From Mesostigma viride (Eukaryota; Streptophyta; Mesostigmatophyceae; Mesostigmatales; Mesostigmataceae), in NCBI GenBank assembly GCA_009746045.1, contig RPFO01000090.1, forward strand, positions 1,015,298 through 1,079,297: a DNA stretch of 64,000 bases. Direction: 5' to 3'. Positions 1 through 9,399 of the stretch are shown one piece after another. Position numbers and translations under genes: made by a program. The notes beneath the pieces were generated by a model, which worked only from the letters and a program-made list of their open reading frames with translations, was not told where the DNA came from and did no database searches. Every line of letters begins with the position of its first letter. Position 1 is the first letter of the stretch.

Positions 1-274
1 CACTTGGTGTCGTTGAAAACAGGAGAGCTGAACGCTTTCGTTGACAGCACCTCACCACAGAACTATTGCTAGCCCCGCCGAGTATCCCGGACTGGCCGCT
101 TGCTGCCTAGGTCGTCGTTGAATCCCTTTACGGGCTGGCCGCCGACCTGTCAGCAATCGTTGAATTCCGGAACCTCTATCTACGCCAAGCACCGCCCTGG
201 TTTCCTAATTGGCTTCCCTAACCCTCTCCGCGAGAGTTAGCTGACCTCTCCAGCACATTTCCTCCGATAACCAG
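1..274 (-). mobile_element. Internal leader of a minus-strand LTR retrotransposon (partial)
   Basis: This stretch lies directly inside the LTR at 275-942 when that LTR is read on the minus strand. One base inside the LTR edge, positions 273 to 261 read TGGTTATCGGAGG on the minus strand. That resembles the TGGTATCAGAGC primer-binding site complementary to initiator tRNA-Met. I therefore infer a 5' leader whose body continues off the left edge of the window. No coding frame is recognisable here. Confidence 0.4.
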
Positions 275-942
275 TGTTACGTCCCTGCCCAGACACTCCT
301 AGCCTGAGCTACGTAGCGAAAGATCTACCATGCCGGAATTAGGAAGAATCAAGGTGGCCTAATGCAGATTGCGCTTCACGACTGGGGTCGTGAGATATCT
401 GGCACCGCGACTTGATGCCAAGCTAATTAATACACACTTATAATGGCTAGCAAGACCAATTACAAATGGATAAGTGCCCCAGGTTCAATGTGTAGGCTTC
501 ATCGCACTTTACATTCATCGAACCAAGAGGACGAGACTCTCGTCCTCGGACCAATTTCACCTAGGTCTGCCACTACGCTGGCAAGGGGCGCCGACATGGC
601 GCCGACCTTCCAAAGCATGCAGTCCACACAAGATCCTCGGGTCGACATCGACCCTCGCCTACAGAATCCACGCATGAGTACAATATCTCAACTAGCTATA
701 AAGTACGCAGCGCGGCGCGACTGCACCGGCCCCTAGAAGATACACGCATACAACAACCTAGGCCCAAAATAACTGGTCCGAATCACCCAAACTGTCATAG
801 TTCCATACAAAAGTCCTGACCAAGGGACAATTCCCAAATTAAGTCCCGAAATGAGTCCCAAAGTCCTACGGACCATGACAACAAGTCAAACTACATAATT
901 TATTCCATTGTTACGTCCGTCCAAAAGGGCAGGGACGTAACA
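275..942 (-). repeat. LTR of a minus-strand Ty3/gypsy-family element
   Basis: The segment is bounded by a perfect 16-bp inverted repeat, TGTTACGTCCCTGCCC at 275-290 and its complement at 927-942, giving TG...CA ends. Read on the minus strand it shares blocks with the LTR at 5552-6126: the TGTTACGTC start, a GCGTACTTTA block near 700, and a GTAGGCGA...TGTCG.CCCGAG block near 640-665. I therefore assign it to the same family in opposite orientation. No target duplication is visible at its two edges. That fits it being one terminal LTR of a longer element rather than a solo LTR. Confidence 0.6.
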
Positions 943-962
943 TCTAGTTCCTACTACTATCT

Positions 963-2678
963 ATGGGTGTAACCCCTTATGGTGAACTACCTGATGATGA
1001 TGAATCCTATGCCTACCTCTTTCATACAGCTGTTCGCATGCCTGATCTTCTTTCTCACGTAGGACTCTCTCTCCCGTGTGAGGCCCTTCCCGTGGCCTCG
1101 GTGGGGGGGGAGGGGAAAAATAAAATTTCTGTACCGCTTAGCCATATAGCGACTAGGTCAGGAAAGTCTTACGAAAACGTAGTCCCTCTAGGACCTCCCC
1201 TTCTCTTTGGCAAGGCGGTAGGAGATCTCTTTAAACCTGTTCTGGATACCTCTGTAGCGATGCCTACCTCTGATCTTGAACGCCTTATTAGTAGATTTAC
1301 GGCCACTGAGCCGGAAGCATTAGCTGCCATTGCTGCACATCCCCAACAATTAGGCAAGCATCCTTGTAAATTTGTAGGTGGGTTTTTATATGTGCAGGTA
1401 GCAGATTCTCCCCCTCAATGGCGCCTGTATGTCCCTCCTATCTGTCGCTCCTCCTTGCTTTTTGAGTTGCATGACTTAGCTGCTCATCAGGGTGGTAAAC
1501 GGGTACGGGACTTAGTAGCCCGCTCTTATTACTGGCCTTCCCTTTATAAGGATGTAGATGAGTATGTTAGAACTTGTCAATCTTGCCAGGAGATGAAACC
1601 CAATAACGTAGGACAGATAGCAGAACCTAGGACCTTGCCTGACCCCATCATGCCGTGGGATTCTATCATGATGGATTTTGTAGGACCTTTTAGAAAGAAT
1701 GATAGGGGCAATGCCCAAATCCTTGTGTTCATAGATCGTTTTACTCGTATGTGCCATCTTGTGCCGTGTCCTTTAGAACTCACAGCACGTGATTGCGCAC
1801 GCCTATACCTCAATAATGTATATAGATATCATGGTTTGAGTAGGCAGTTTATTAGTGATAAGGATAAATTATTTACCTCAGATTTTTGGCAGCAGTTTTT
1901 CGCTGCCATCGGTACCAAGGTTACCTACGGTACTGCCTACCACTCCTCCTCCTCTCATTTAGTAGAGCGTCTTAATAGGGTAGTAGAAGAAGCGCTTAGG
2001 CACTATGTTAATGGCTCGGGTAGTGATTGGGAGGATTATTTATGTTTGGTAGAGTTCTCCCTCAACAATTGTCCCCAAGCTGCGCATGGATATACGCCCT
2101 TCTTCTTAGATACTGGTAGACAGCCTCTTACTCCTACCTCTCTCTTAGCTAGTCCTCTACGGGACAAGGATGATGTGTCCCGAGATACTGTAGAAGGTGT
2201 ACGGTCCTTACTAGATAGAATGAAAACTGCTCATGACCACGCGATCTCAGGGTACCAAAAAGCTCAGTCTAAGTACCTTGCTAGGTTGCGTGCCTCCTTA
2301 GATAGAAGAGCACCTGAGATAGAAATAGGAGATCTAGTATTAGTAGAAGGCCCTCGTGTTGGCCGTTTTGCTCATAAGTTTGAAGCAGAACTTAAGGTCA
2401 AACTTAGGCCCGCCTTCTTAGGACCCTTCCATGTTTTGTCTAGAGTAGGAAATTTCCTATATAAAGTCGATATCCCTACCTCTTGGCAGACACATTCGAA
2501 CACCTTCCATAGGAGCCAGCTGAAACTGTACCACCCTAGTAGGTTCGCTGGTAGAGAGCTAGCGCCTGCCCCTTTAGAGCATAACCCTGACACTGGGGAA
2601 GTAGAAGACGAAGTAGAAAGCATCGTGGCCCATAGAGATATCAAAAAGGGCCGCGGTACCAGCGTCAGTATAAAGTGA
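963..2678 (+). CDS. Ty3/gypsy integrase (pol 3' part), frame broken in the chromodomain
   Basis: This frame encodes the integrase that inserts retrotransposon cDNA. Numbering from the ATG at 963, residues 170, 175, 205 and 208 form the HHCC zinc-binding module (H-x4-H...C-x2-C). The catalytic D,D35E triad is visible as D238 (MMDFVGPF), D299 (FISDKDKLF) and E335 (HLVERLNR). A GPF-type module (FLGPFHVLSRVG) follows. From about residue 545 a chromodomain begins (VESIVAHRDIKKG), but the frame stops at 2676-2678. The ATG is only the first one after the LTR junction; the true pol frame would have started upstream with RT and RNase H, which are missing. Family known: chromodomains target chromovirus integration to chromatin. 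Confidence 0.85.
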   Translation: MGVTPYGELPDDDESYAYLFHTAVRMPDLLSHVGLSLPCEALPVASVGGEGKNKISVPLSHIATRSGKSYENVVPLGPPLLFGKAVGDLFKPVLDTSVAMPTSDLERLISRFTATEPEALAAIAAHPQQLGKHPCKFVGGFLYVQVADSPPQWRLYVPPICRSSLLFELHDLAAHQGGKRVRDLVARSYYWPSLYKDVDEYVRTCQSCQEMKPNNVGQIAEPRTLPDPIMPWDSIMMDFVGPFRKNDRGNAQILVFIDRFTRMCHLVPCPLELTARDCARLYLNNVYRYHGLSRQFISDKDKLFTSDFWQQFFAAIGTKVTYGTAYHSSSSHLVERLNRVVEEALRHYVNGSGSDWEDYLCLVEFSLNNCPQAAHGYTPFFLDTGRQPLTPTSLLASPLRDKDDVSRDTVEGVRSLLDRMKTAHDHAISGYQKAQSKYLARLRASLDRRAPEIEIGDLVLVEGPRVGRFAHKFEAELKVKLRPAFLGPFHVLSRVGNFLYKVDIPTSWQTHSNTFHRSQLKLYHPSRFAGRELAPAPLEHNPDTGEVEDEVESIVAHRDIKKGRGTSVSIK

Positions 2679-2785
2679 AGTGGATGTATGCTCGTAGTGA
2701 AGTAGATAAGGTCTGGTATACGGAGAGTGAGCTAGATGGGTGTAGTCGCCTGCTCCAGGAATATAAAACCCTGCACAAGCTCTAG
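2648..2785 (+). pseudogene. Out-of-frame remainder of the integrase chromodomain
   Basis: After a -1 shift at the CAAAAAGGG stretch (2642-2650), the next frame reads RYQRQYKVKWMYARSEVD, then VWYTESELDG and SRLLQEYKTLHKL, with a stop at 2783-2785. This is the missing half of a chromodomain (Y-K-V-K-W, x-W-x-x-x-x-x-L). The break is a one-base change or, less likely, programmed frameshifting at AAA-AAG. Confidence 0.7.
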
Positions 2786-2861
2786 TTGTAGGCTTTCTCC
2801 TCTCTTATGTTATGTCTGCTGTCGACGGGTGGTTGGTTGTCCCCTCCCCTCCGCAGCCGTC

Positions 2862-5179
2862 ATGTCAGAGCCTACCCCTCCGGCTGAGAGCCCGCTGCCG
2901 TCCCTGCCCCTACCGGACCCTGAGCTGTACTTCGAGGCCCTTCCCGGCCGCTGGGTGTCGCGGTCCAGTTATCCGGGTGGCGTTGTGCAGCCGGCCCTCC
3001 AGGCCCAACATGCGAGTCTAGTCCGGGCTGCTCTCTTCACGGTCACGTGGTACGGTCCTTCCCCTGACGAGCCGCATCAGCTTGTTTTGCACGGGTTCGA
3101 CGATGCCGGGCACTGTTTGTTGGGGTGTGGTTCCCGCTGTCCAGCCTTGGGACAGATAGATGCGGTTCTCCAGTGCTCCCGTGTGTTCTCCTACCTTTCC
3201 ACCCCTGTGGGCCGCTCCTGCCTACGGGATGTGTTCCCCTGGCTTCCGGCTGAGGATGATGCTGAGGTAGATGAGAACCCCTGCGACCTTCTGCGGGCCG
3301 TAGAATTCATGGAGATAGCTGATCAGTCGGCGGGAGTAGCAGTTGGTGGTCCTGCCCCTACGGGCGCCCCATCCGAGGTACATTATACTCCAGAATATTC
3401 TGCCTCGAGCGCTGCGTCCGCCTCCTCGGCGTCTGCTCCTCCCTCTCCGGTCCCGTCGTCCCCTCGGTCGACCCGGTGTGTTGCAGTGGAGCCTACCCCT
3501 TCGGGTTTGCCTGATCCTCTTTCGGCGACAGTTTCTGCGATGCAGGCGCAGATCCAGTCCCTGACGGCGGCCTTCGGGGCCTTCATGGCGGCCCAGGCGC
3601 ACGCTCCAGCCACGCCAGGTGGGGTGTCTGTTGCAGCTGTGCCCCCTTCCCCTTCGGTCGCCTCGACGTCTACGGGTCCGACCGTGTCGCACGAGCCCTC
3701 GGCGGCTGCGGTTCCCTCTGGTGCTGCAGCTCCTACGCCTTCGGCTACCGCTGCGCCTGCTACTGACGTACCTGCGCCTCGGCGCGAGTCCGCCGTCCCA
3801 GTGGCCGCGCCCGCCGCCGCCGCGTCCGAGCCGCCCACCACGTCAGCGCCGCCCTCGCGGGGTTTCTTCAGCGACCCGGGCGGTCTTCCCAGGCTTTGGG
3901 AGGGCGGTCCTCCGCAGAGGATCCCGGTGCCTGACTGGAGCTTGGACGGTAACCAGTCGTATGCCGGATTGCCTGTCCCCACGGGTCCTATTTTCAACAT
4001 GTGGCCTGGTGGTGCTCCACCCCCAGAGACCGGCGCGCCAGTTGCGGAGGCGGGTCCGTCGCGACCCCCGCGGCATCGGGTCCGACGCGGCCCCCTGTTG
4101 TACCGGCGCCTTCTGCGCCTGTGCCGGTTCCTACCCCTTCGTCGGCCCCTGCCCCTTCGGCCCCGCGGTCTTTGGCTGCGGTTGTTCGGTCCAGTGGCTC
4201 TGACCCGCGCGCCACCCGCGCTGCCGATTCCCTTCGGGAGTTGTCAGAGGGCGATCGGGATCGGGCCCCTTCTGTGGTGCATGCGACTCCGGAGTCGCGC
4301 GACACGCCTGTCTTCGGGTATGGTATGTCTGCGCTCGCTTGCCGCCAGTGTGACCTGCCGCGCGCCTCCGCCGAGCTTGCCATTTCGCCCATGTCCTACG
4401 GGTTCTCCCAGGTGTGTCGGGCGCCGCGGGACCGTGGCCTACCAGTTGAGACTGATCGGCCTCCTTTCGACATGGTTATTTTAGCTGATCCGGTGTTCCA
4501 GGGTGAGATCCTGGTTCGGCGCGTCCTGTACCGCTGGGCTCGGCGCCACAATGACTTGGACACCTACGGCGGGTTCCAGTGGGCTTACCCTCCGCCTCTG
4601 GGCATTATGGCCTCAGATGCTCTTACGGTAGATTTTCCTGCGGTGCCGGGTGCCACGTACAGCACCGTCCTTCAGCCCATCCTAGAGTGGGATGCCCGTC
4701 GTCCAGCGCCCATCCCGGGCCAGGGTTTGGACTCTCGGGGTCATCCTCCTCCCCGGGCTAGCGACTACCTCGAGACGTTCGGGTCGCGACAGTGTGCCCG
4801 CCGGTGGCGCTCCCGCGAGATTCGGCATATCCGGTTGTGGCCGTCCAACGTGGAGCCCCTGGTAGATCTGTTTTTCCCGACGGGTATGCGCCCTCGGATC
4901 CGGTATCATCGCCTGCTCCTTCGGGCTCTCTGCCTGATCGCGGTAGAGCCTTTCCTACGCCTCTTTGCCTGCGGTTTCCTGGACTGGGCCCGGGGCCAGG
5001 TCGTTCTTACACAGCATAGGTACTACTGGGCCTTCCTGGGACTTTTCCCTGACGGCGTGTGGGCCGATGTTTTCCTCACTGTAGATAGGCACGACAATGC
5101 TGAGGATGTGTCTCACTACCAGGCTTACCTGGATGTCCTGCTGGCCTCCCGTGGTACCTACCAGACGGATGGCCATTAG
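2862..5179 (+). pseudogene. Extra retrotransposon ORF downstream of integrase, frameshifted, function unknown
   Basis: A coding region of about 770 codons follows the integrase on the same strand. The likely start is ATG 2862 (MSEPTPPAESP), in a long frame that opens at 2736. That frame runs to 4484, but the better coding signal moves to the frame open from 4001 to 5179, so a frame change lies at about 4000-4150. The N-terminal part is hydrophobic and structured-looking. The middle (about 3330-4230) is rich in Ala, Pro and Ser, with a short possible coiled coil (SATVSAMQAQIQSLTAAFGA). The C-terminal part is rich in Arg, Trp and Tyr. I see no CCHC knuckle, protease or RNase H motif. It could be a displaced gag-like ORF or an element-specific accessory ORF; I do not recognise it. 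Confidence 0.55.
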
Positions 5180-5539
5180 ATAGAGGGCCTTAGGCCCGAC
5201 CTGAGGGTGTTGTCCCTCCGGTATATAGAGTCGCCCTCATGTTCTGGCCAGTTGGCTGGTCGTTCTTGGTCCTTGGTACTGATTTGTTTACTCTGTGTGT
5301 CCTGCCCAGTGCCGTTCCCCCCCGGCAAGGACTTTGTTCAAGGCAGTTAGGGGAACCTACCACCAGGCTTGGTGCTGGCTAACCCTACACCTCCCGGCGT
5401 GGTGGTGGAGACCGAGTTAATACGTTGGTGTCTTGTATCTTGGACGGTCTGCCGACTGTGTTAGTGTGTGCTGGGTGCATTAGGTTTCCTACCCCTTGTT
5501 TTCCTCCCTGTGCGTAGGGAGAGGGCTCCCTACCTTTGT
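5180..5539 (+). other. 3' untranslated part of the Ty3/gypsy element
   Basis: This stretch lies between the last ORF and the purine tract, with no coding frame and no recognised motif. Confidence 0.4.
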
Positions 5540-5551
5540 GGGGGGGGGAGG
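5540..5551 (+). promoter_or_regulatory. Polypurine tract of the Ty3/gypsy element
   Basis: An uninterrupted purine run (a G run ending in GAGG) sits immediately before the TGTTACG start of the 3' LTR. That is the expected place for priming of plus-strand DNA synthesis. Confidence 0.75.
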
Positions 5552-6126
5552 TGTTACGTCGCGTAATAATTCGTTGTAGTTACGGACGTAAATTAGGTCT
5601 TTTGCCTCGGTTGTCCCTAGGTTTACGTTTAGGCTTCTACCGGGACATTATTGTCCTCGTAACAGTACTGTGGTACATTGGGTGCCGTTGGGCGCCGCGC
5701 CGCGTACTTTACTAGTGGCCCTGATCCTGTGGTAGAATGTAGTGGACCAGCGTGCATCAGTAGATGTAGTGGACCAGCGTGCATCTGTAGGCGACCTGGC
5801 CATGTCGGCCCGAGCGTGTTGGACCGTTGGTGACCATTTATGTGCGTTCTACCCCTTGTGTGTGCACTCGGCGTGTGTTAAATGAATTAACACATTTAGG
5901 CTTGAGTCACGGCAGTGTAGTTGTGTTTCCTTCCTCTATTCCTGGAGTAAACGGGTTTTGGTAAATGGTTGTATGGCGTATTATAGTAACACATACGTTA
6001 ATGCATTGAGATCAGCTCCGTCACGTTCGTCTTTCGCCAGAGGTTTGAGTAGAGGAGGCCTGACCAGTTTAGGTAGTATCAGGCCCATTAGAGGTAGAGG
6101 TGGAGGTAGATATCCGCGGCGTAACA
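5552..6126 (+). repeat. 3' LTR of the plus-strand Ty3/gypsy element
   Basis: It starts TGTTACGTCGCG right after the purine tract and ends CCGCGGCGTAACA at 6126, so the ends are near-inverted TG...CA. Length is about 575 bp. It contains a 24-bp-scale direct duplication (TAGTGGACCAGCGTGCATC, near 5740 and 5767) and shares blocks with the opposing LTR at 275-942. The partner 5' LTR is not in the window. Confidence 0.65.
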
Positions 6127-6486
6127 ACTGGCACCCCTGGCCTTGAGCTCACCTTTTCACAACAAGCGTGGATATGGCTCCGCACATGCATGTTATATAC
6201 AATCTGGACGGTGCGAAACGATGTGGTGTTCAATAGGCGCACAGTTTTCGACAAAGCTGGGGTTCTCTCACGCTTCATTTACCTATGGAACTCCGGCATG
6301 CGACGCTACTGGATGGTTGCAAATGAACAAAACAAAATCTGGGACCCTGGCGCGGACCAGGATAAGCCCAGCCCACTTGAGATCTTTCATGACCTCATGG
6401 GCAAAAACAGGATCTTTACCCACATGCCCAATGACAACCCCTTAGAAGTCCAGTGGCTTCCGTGGTCTAGTAAGGCTCCGTTTTAG
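6127..6486 (+). pseudogene. C-terminal fragment of a non-LTR (LINE) reverse transcriptase
   Basis: The frame open to the stop at 6484-6486 encodes about 120 residues beginning near TGTPGLELTFSQQ. It carries the pattern WLRTCMLYTIWTVRNDVVFN, typical of the region after the RT zinc-binding module in plant-type non-LTR ORF2 proteins (L/W-x-I-W-x-x-R-N-x-x-x-F). It directly abuts the LTR edge at 6126, so it is probably the 3' remnant of a LINE into which the LTR element inserted. The upstream RT core is not in the window. Confidence 0.6.
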
Positions 6487-6600
6487 CCACTGACATCTTG
6501 ATACCCTAGGCTTAGCAGGGATTACCTACTGGCTATATTTGGAATAAACGTACACCTATTTACCTGGAACAACTGAACTGAACTGAACAGTAGTCACTGG
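6487..6600 (+). repeat. LINE 3' UTR and tail (copy 1)
   Basis: It holds GCTTAGCAGGGATTA, GGAATAAACGTACACCTATTT and then a short ACTGA-type tail at about 6570-6590. The same block recurs on the other strand at 7771-7832. Confidence 0.55.
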
Positions 6601-7770
6601 GCACGATGTTTGTCGGCAGTCACCACGGCCGCGGGCAGTGTTTTTTTTAAGGTTTTCGTTACTAGTGGCGCTAGGCCACTTGTGGCGTTTCGAACTATGA
6701 AAACTTCAGTTTACTCGGCCAATGTGTGGCTTTAAGCCAATTAAAATTGGGCTTGGCACGGCCACGTGTGGCGGGCTGGCTTTTTGGTGCAGCAAATGAC
6801 CCTACCGGCAGCGGGGTCAGCGCGGCGCGGCGCCGTACTGGCATTCCAAGTTCAAAGTAGTTCAGAACAGTATGTTTAATTATCTTAAGTTCAAACTAGT
6901 AGAATTTAGTAGAATCATTCACGCCTTAAGTTGGGTTCACGCCTGAAGTTGGGTTGACCAAAAACCTCGAACCCAACTTAAGGCGTGAATGCCTGTACAC
7001 AAGGCGGGCGAGCGTCTCCGTCTCAGGCATCGGCGCCGGGCGTACTTGGTAAATTAACAACAACATTAGTCAATGCAGTACAGTATGGCTGGCGAGTGAC
7101 TGGAACTGAGGCGCCAGCCGCCAGGCCGCCAGCCAGCTGAAGCCAGAAAATGCACACAAGCTGCAGTCTGCACAGTGCACTCTGGTCTCTGGCAGCGGGC
7201 CACTTGCCACTTGGCACTTGGCCGGGCTCTACGTACATGCACTATGCAGTCAGGAAGTCAGTCAGTCATAGTAGTACTCATAGTAGTTCTAGTACTAGGG
7301 AGGCTTGTGGCGGAACGCCGGCCGGAAGACCGGCTGACACCGCCAATTGTGGCGTAGCCTGTACTAGAGTGAACTTCAGGCACGGCCACCCTGTGGCGAA
7401 ACGAAACTACAAAGTAGAACAGCACGGCCAAATTGTGGCTTCTTGGGTGCCCTGTCCAAGTGGGTGGCACCGCCACATTTTGCCAAAAAAAGTGCCACAC
7501 CGCCACATTTGGCGGCATATCGCCACTAAAAAAAACACTGGCCGCGGGCCGCTGAATGCCGGTGGCCAGCAGGCCAGGTAGGCACTCGTGTGAGTCGTGT
7601 CAGCCGAGAGGAAGTTGTTGTGCCGACAATCCAGCCAGCTCGGAGAGTATCTTAGCGGCCAGGAACTGAGGTATGTCGGATCACAGCAAGTCCGTTTTGG
7701 TTTGCAAACGGTAGTAATGGAGTAGTTATGGATGAGCCAGTTACAGTTACCCGACAGAGGTATATTTTTT
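6600..7770. repeat. Region of inverted, related repeats with GTGGCG/CGCCAC motifs
   Basis: No gene is visible. The segment contains many short complementary motifs (GTGGCG, CGCCAC, GGCACGGCCAC). A CCGCGGG-CAGTGTTTTTTTT block at about 6630-6650 recurs inverted at about 7528-7556. Together with the two oppositely oriented LINE tails at its ends it looks fold-back-like. Confidence 0.4.
6917..6990. repeat. Perfect 22-bp inverted repeat (hairpin)
   Basis: Arms 6917-6938 and 6969-6990 are exact reverse complements (ATTCACGCCTTAAGTTGGG...). The 30-nt spacer contains a further, slightly diverged copy of the arm. Confidence 0.85.
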
Positions 7771-7832
7771 CCAGATAAATAGGTGTACGTTTATTCCGAA
7801 TATAACCAATAGTTAATCCCTGCTAAGCCTTA
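7771..7832 (-). repeat. Inverted copy of the LINE tail (copy 2)
   Basis: On the minus strand this reads GCTTAGCAGGGATTAACT...GGAATAAACGTACACCTATTTATCTGG, matching copy 1 at about 6509-6566 with a few substitutions. Confidence 0.6.
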
Positions 7833-9273
7833 AAAAAGGCTCACCGCACAAAGTGTACCGACCTATGTCAGAACGAAAACCAGCGGGTAAAAGTTTAACT
7901 GTCGCCCGATGAAGCCATATATTCGAAATTACCTCATGTTCGGCGTGTGACTGACCGACGATGGAATTACCAAGAAGTGCTTTGCGAATCTTATGAGGCG
8001 GCGCCTCAGAAATTGCTCAGTTTACGGAAGGATGGGAGTATCGAAACTTGTCAGATGAGATCTGTGAGAGTATCTTTGAAACATCGTTATTATAAATGCT
8101 CTTAACTCAGACCTGAACAGACTAGTGATCTCGGGGCAGTGTTTGTTGCCAGATGTTGCTATGTTTAGTTCAGTTAGTTGAGTTTACAAATATGTTGCTA
8201 TGTGGTTCAAGGGCAACGTATTGTGCTGCGTAGTTGTCTGTGACTGACACACACACAAGATCTCTGGCGCTTGATTCTCCGTTCAATGCGAATCTGACCA
8301 CTAGTTTGCGCTTTGGGACCTGACACCCGAGTCCTTTTGCGATCAGCGAGCCCGAAATGTCCGGAAAGGCTGCGCAATGAGGATCCACAGCCCCCCCATC
8401 GGTAATGTGCATCACGTGTGTGACTTTTGACGGCATATTGTCCGACTGAAGTGTATACATCAGTGCTGCCTCACGTATACATAATGACCGCTCTTTCTCG
8501 ACACCAGCAGCTTCCATCGTTGGTTAACAAAAGTGACATGGCATACAAGGCAAGCGCAGCAGACGCGTGCCGCTGCTTTATTTTAATCCGTCAAGTAATA
8601 ATTGACTCATGGCTTTTTCCGGCTGGGCACAGTTTCATAACGGCGCCGGCATGCGCGCGCGTCGTCTCGCCATAATAATGTTACCGTTGTAGTATTTGTT
8701 GGGTGTCTCAGAACTGTCATGCAAGCGAAATGCCCAGTTTCGCTAACGCAATTCTGGCTGACGTTGGTTCCTGCAGCCAAGTATGAAGGTAAGTCACGCA
8801 CGCCATATAACATTTATGCATGATGAGCCTGCAGCTTGATTCACCCACGAGTTTTGTCAACGTTTATTATATACTTACTTAATACAGCAGTACGACTTCA
8901 ATGGAACCAGCTTAACTAGTGCGCAGAATGCCGGCCGCCTCGCTTTATGCATGATGCAGTAGGACCATTTCTTGCCCGGGGGTTTGTCTACTGAATAATG
9001 AATTAGGTATATATATCACGTAAACATGAGGATCATGCAGGTCCGCGTACGCCGTTTTCCATATGATATAGTTTGTACTGCGCGGGGATCGATATCGAGC
9101 CTGTGCATGCTGCACGGCTAGCACGTGCCATGATGAATGATGTTCGAATACCAGTACGTAGTGCTGGCCGGTGCTCATGACCCTGTGGTCAGGCCGCGGG
9201 CTTCTCATTTAAAGTGCGCTATCTCTGCTCTGTTACGGTGCCCCACGGAACTGCGCCTCGTGTTGATTTGCAG
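7833..9273. other. No recognised gene upstream of the first WD40 exon
   Basis: I find no protein family or RNA gene here. The promoter, 5' UTR and start codon of the WD40-helicase gene should lie in or left of this stretch, but I could not place them. Small open frames (for example 8170-8517 minus) show no motif. Confidence 0.3.
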
Positions 9274-9399
9274 GCTGCACAGGCTGCTGCGGAAACGTTG
9301 CAGCTCGTCGCAGCTCTCCCTGGTCTGAACTGGGTCTTCTCCTTGGCAGCGAATGACGACCTGATATATTCTGGCAGCATCCTTGAAAATGTCGTGAAG
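9274..9399 (+). CDS. Exon 1 found: WD40 blade 1
   Basis: It encodes ...[21 protein letters not shown]...NVVK, a divergent blade, and ends at AAG|GTGGGT in phase 0. The 5' boundary shown uses the acceptor TTGATTTGCAG at 9263-9273; a stronger-looking pyrimidine acceptor also ends at 9349. This may be the first blade, since seven are found in total, but no initiator Met is assigned. Confidence 0.55.

Larger units (their letters stand above)
943..6126 (+). mobile_element. 3' half of a Ty3/gypsy (chromovirus-like) retrotransposon
   Basis: In order the element shows an integrase with a broken C-terminal chromodomain, a second long ORF downstream of the integrase, a purine tract and a TG...CA LTR. 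The reverse transcriptase and RNase H expected upstream are absent, because the left side is cut at 942 by the opposing LTR. The missing half may lie beyond the left edge if the minus-strand element inserted into this one. Frame breaks near 2650 and 4050 suggest it is no longer functional, unless they are assembly errors. Confidence 0.75.
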
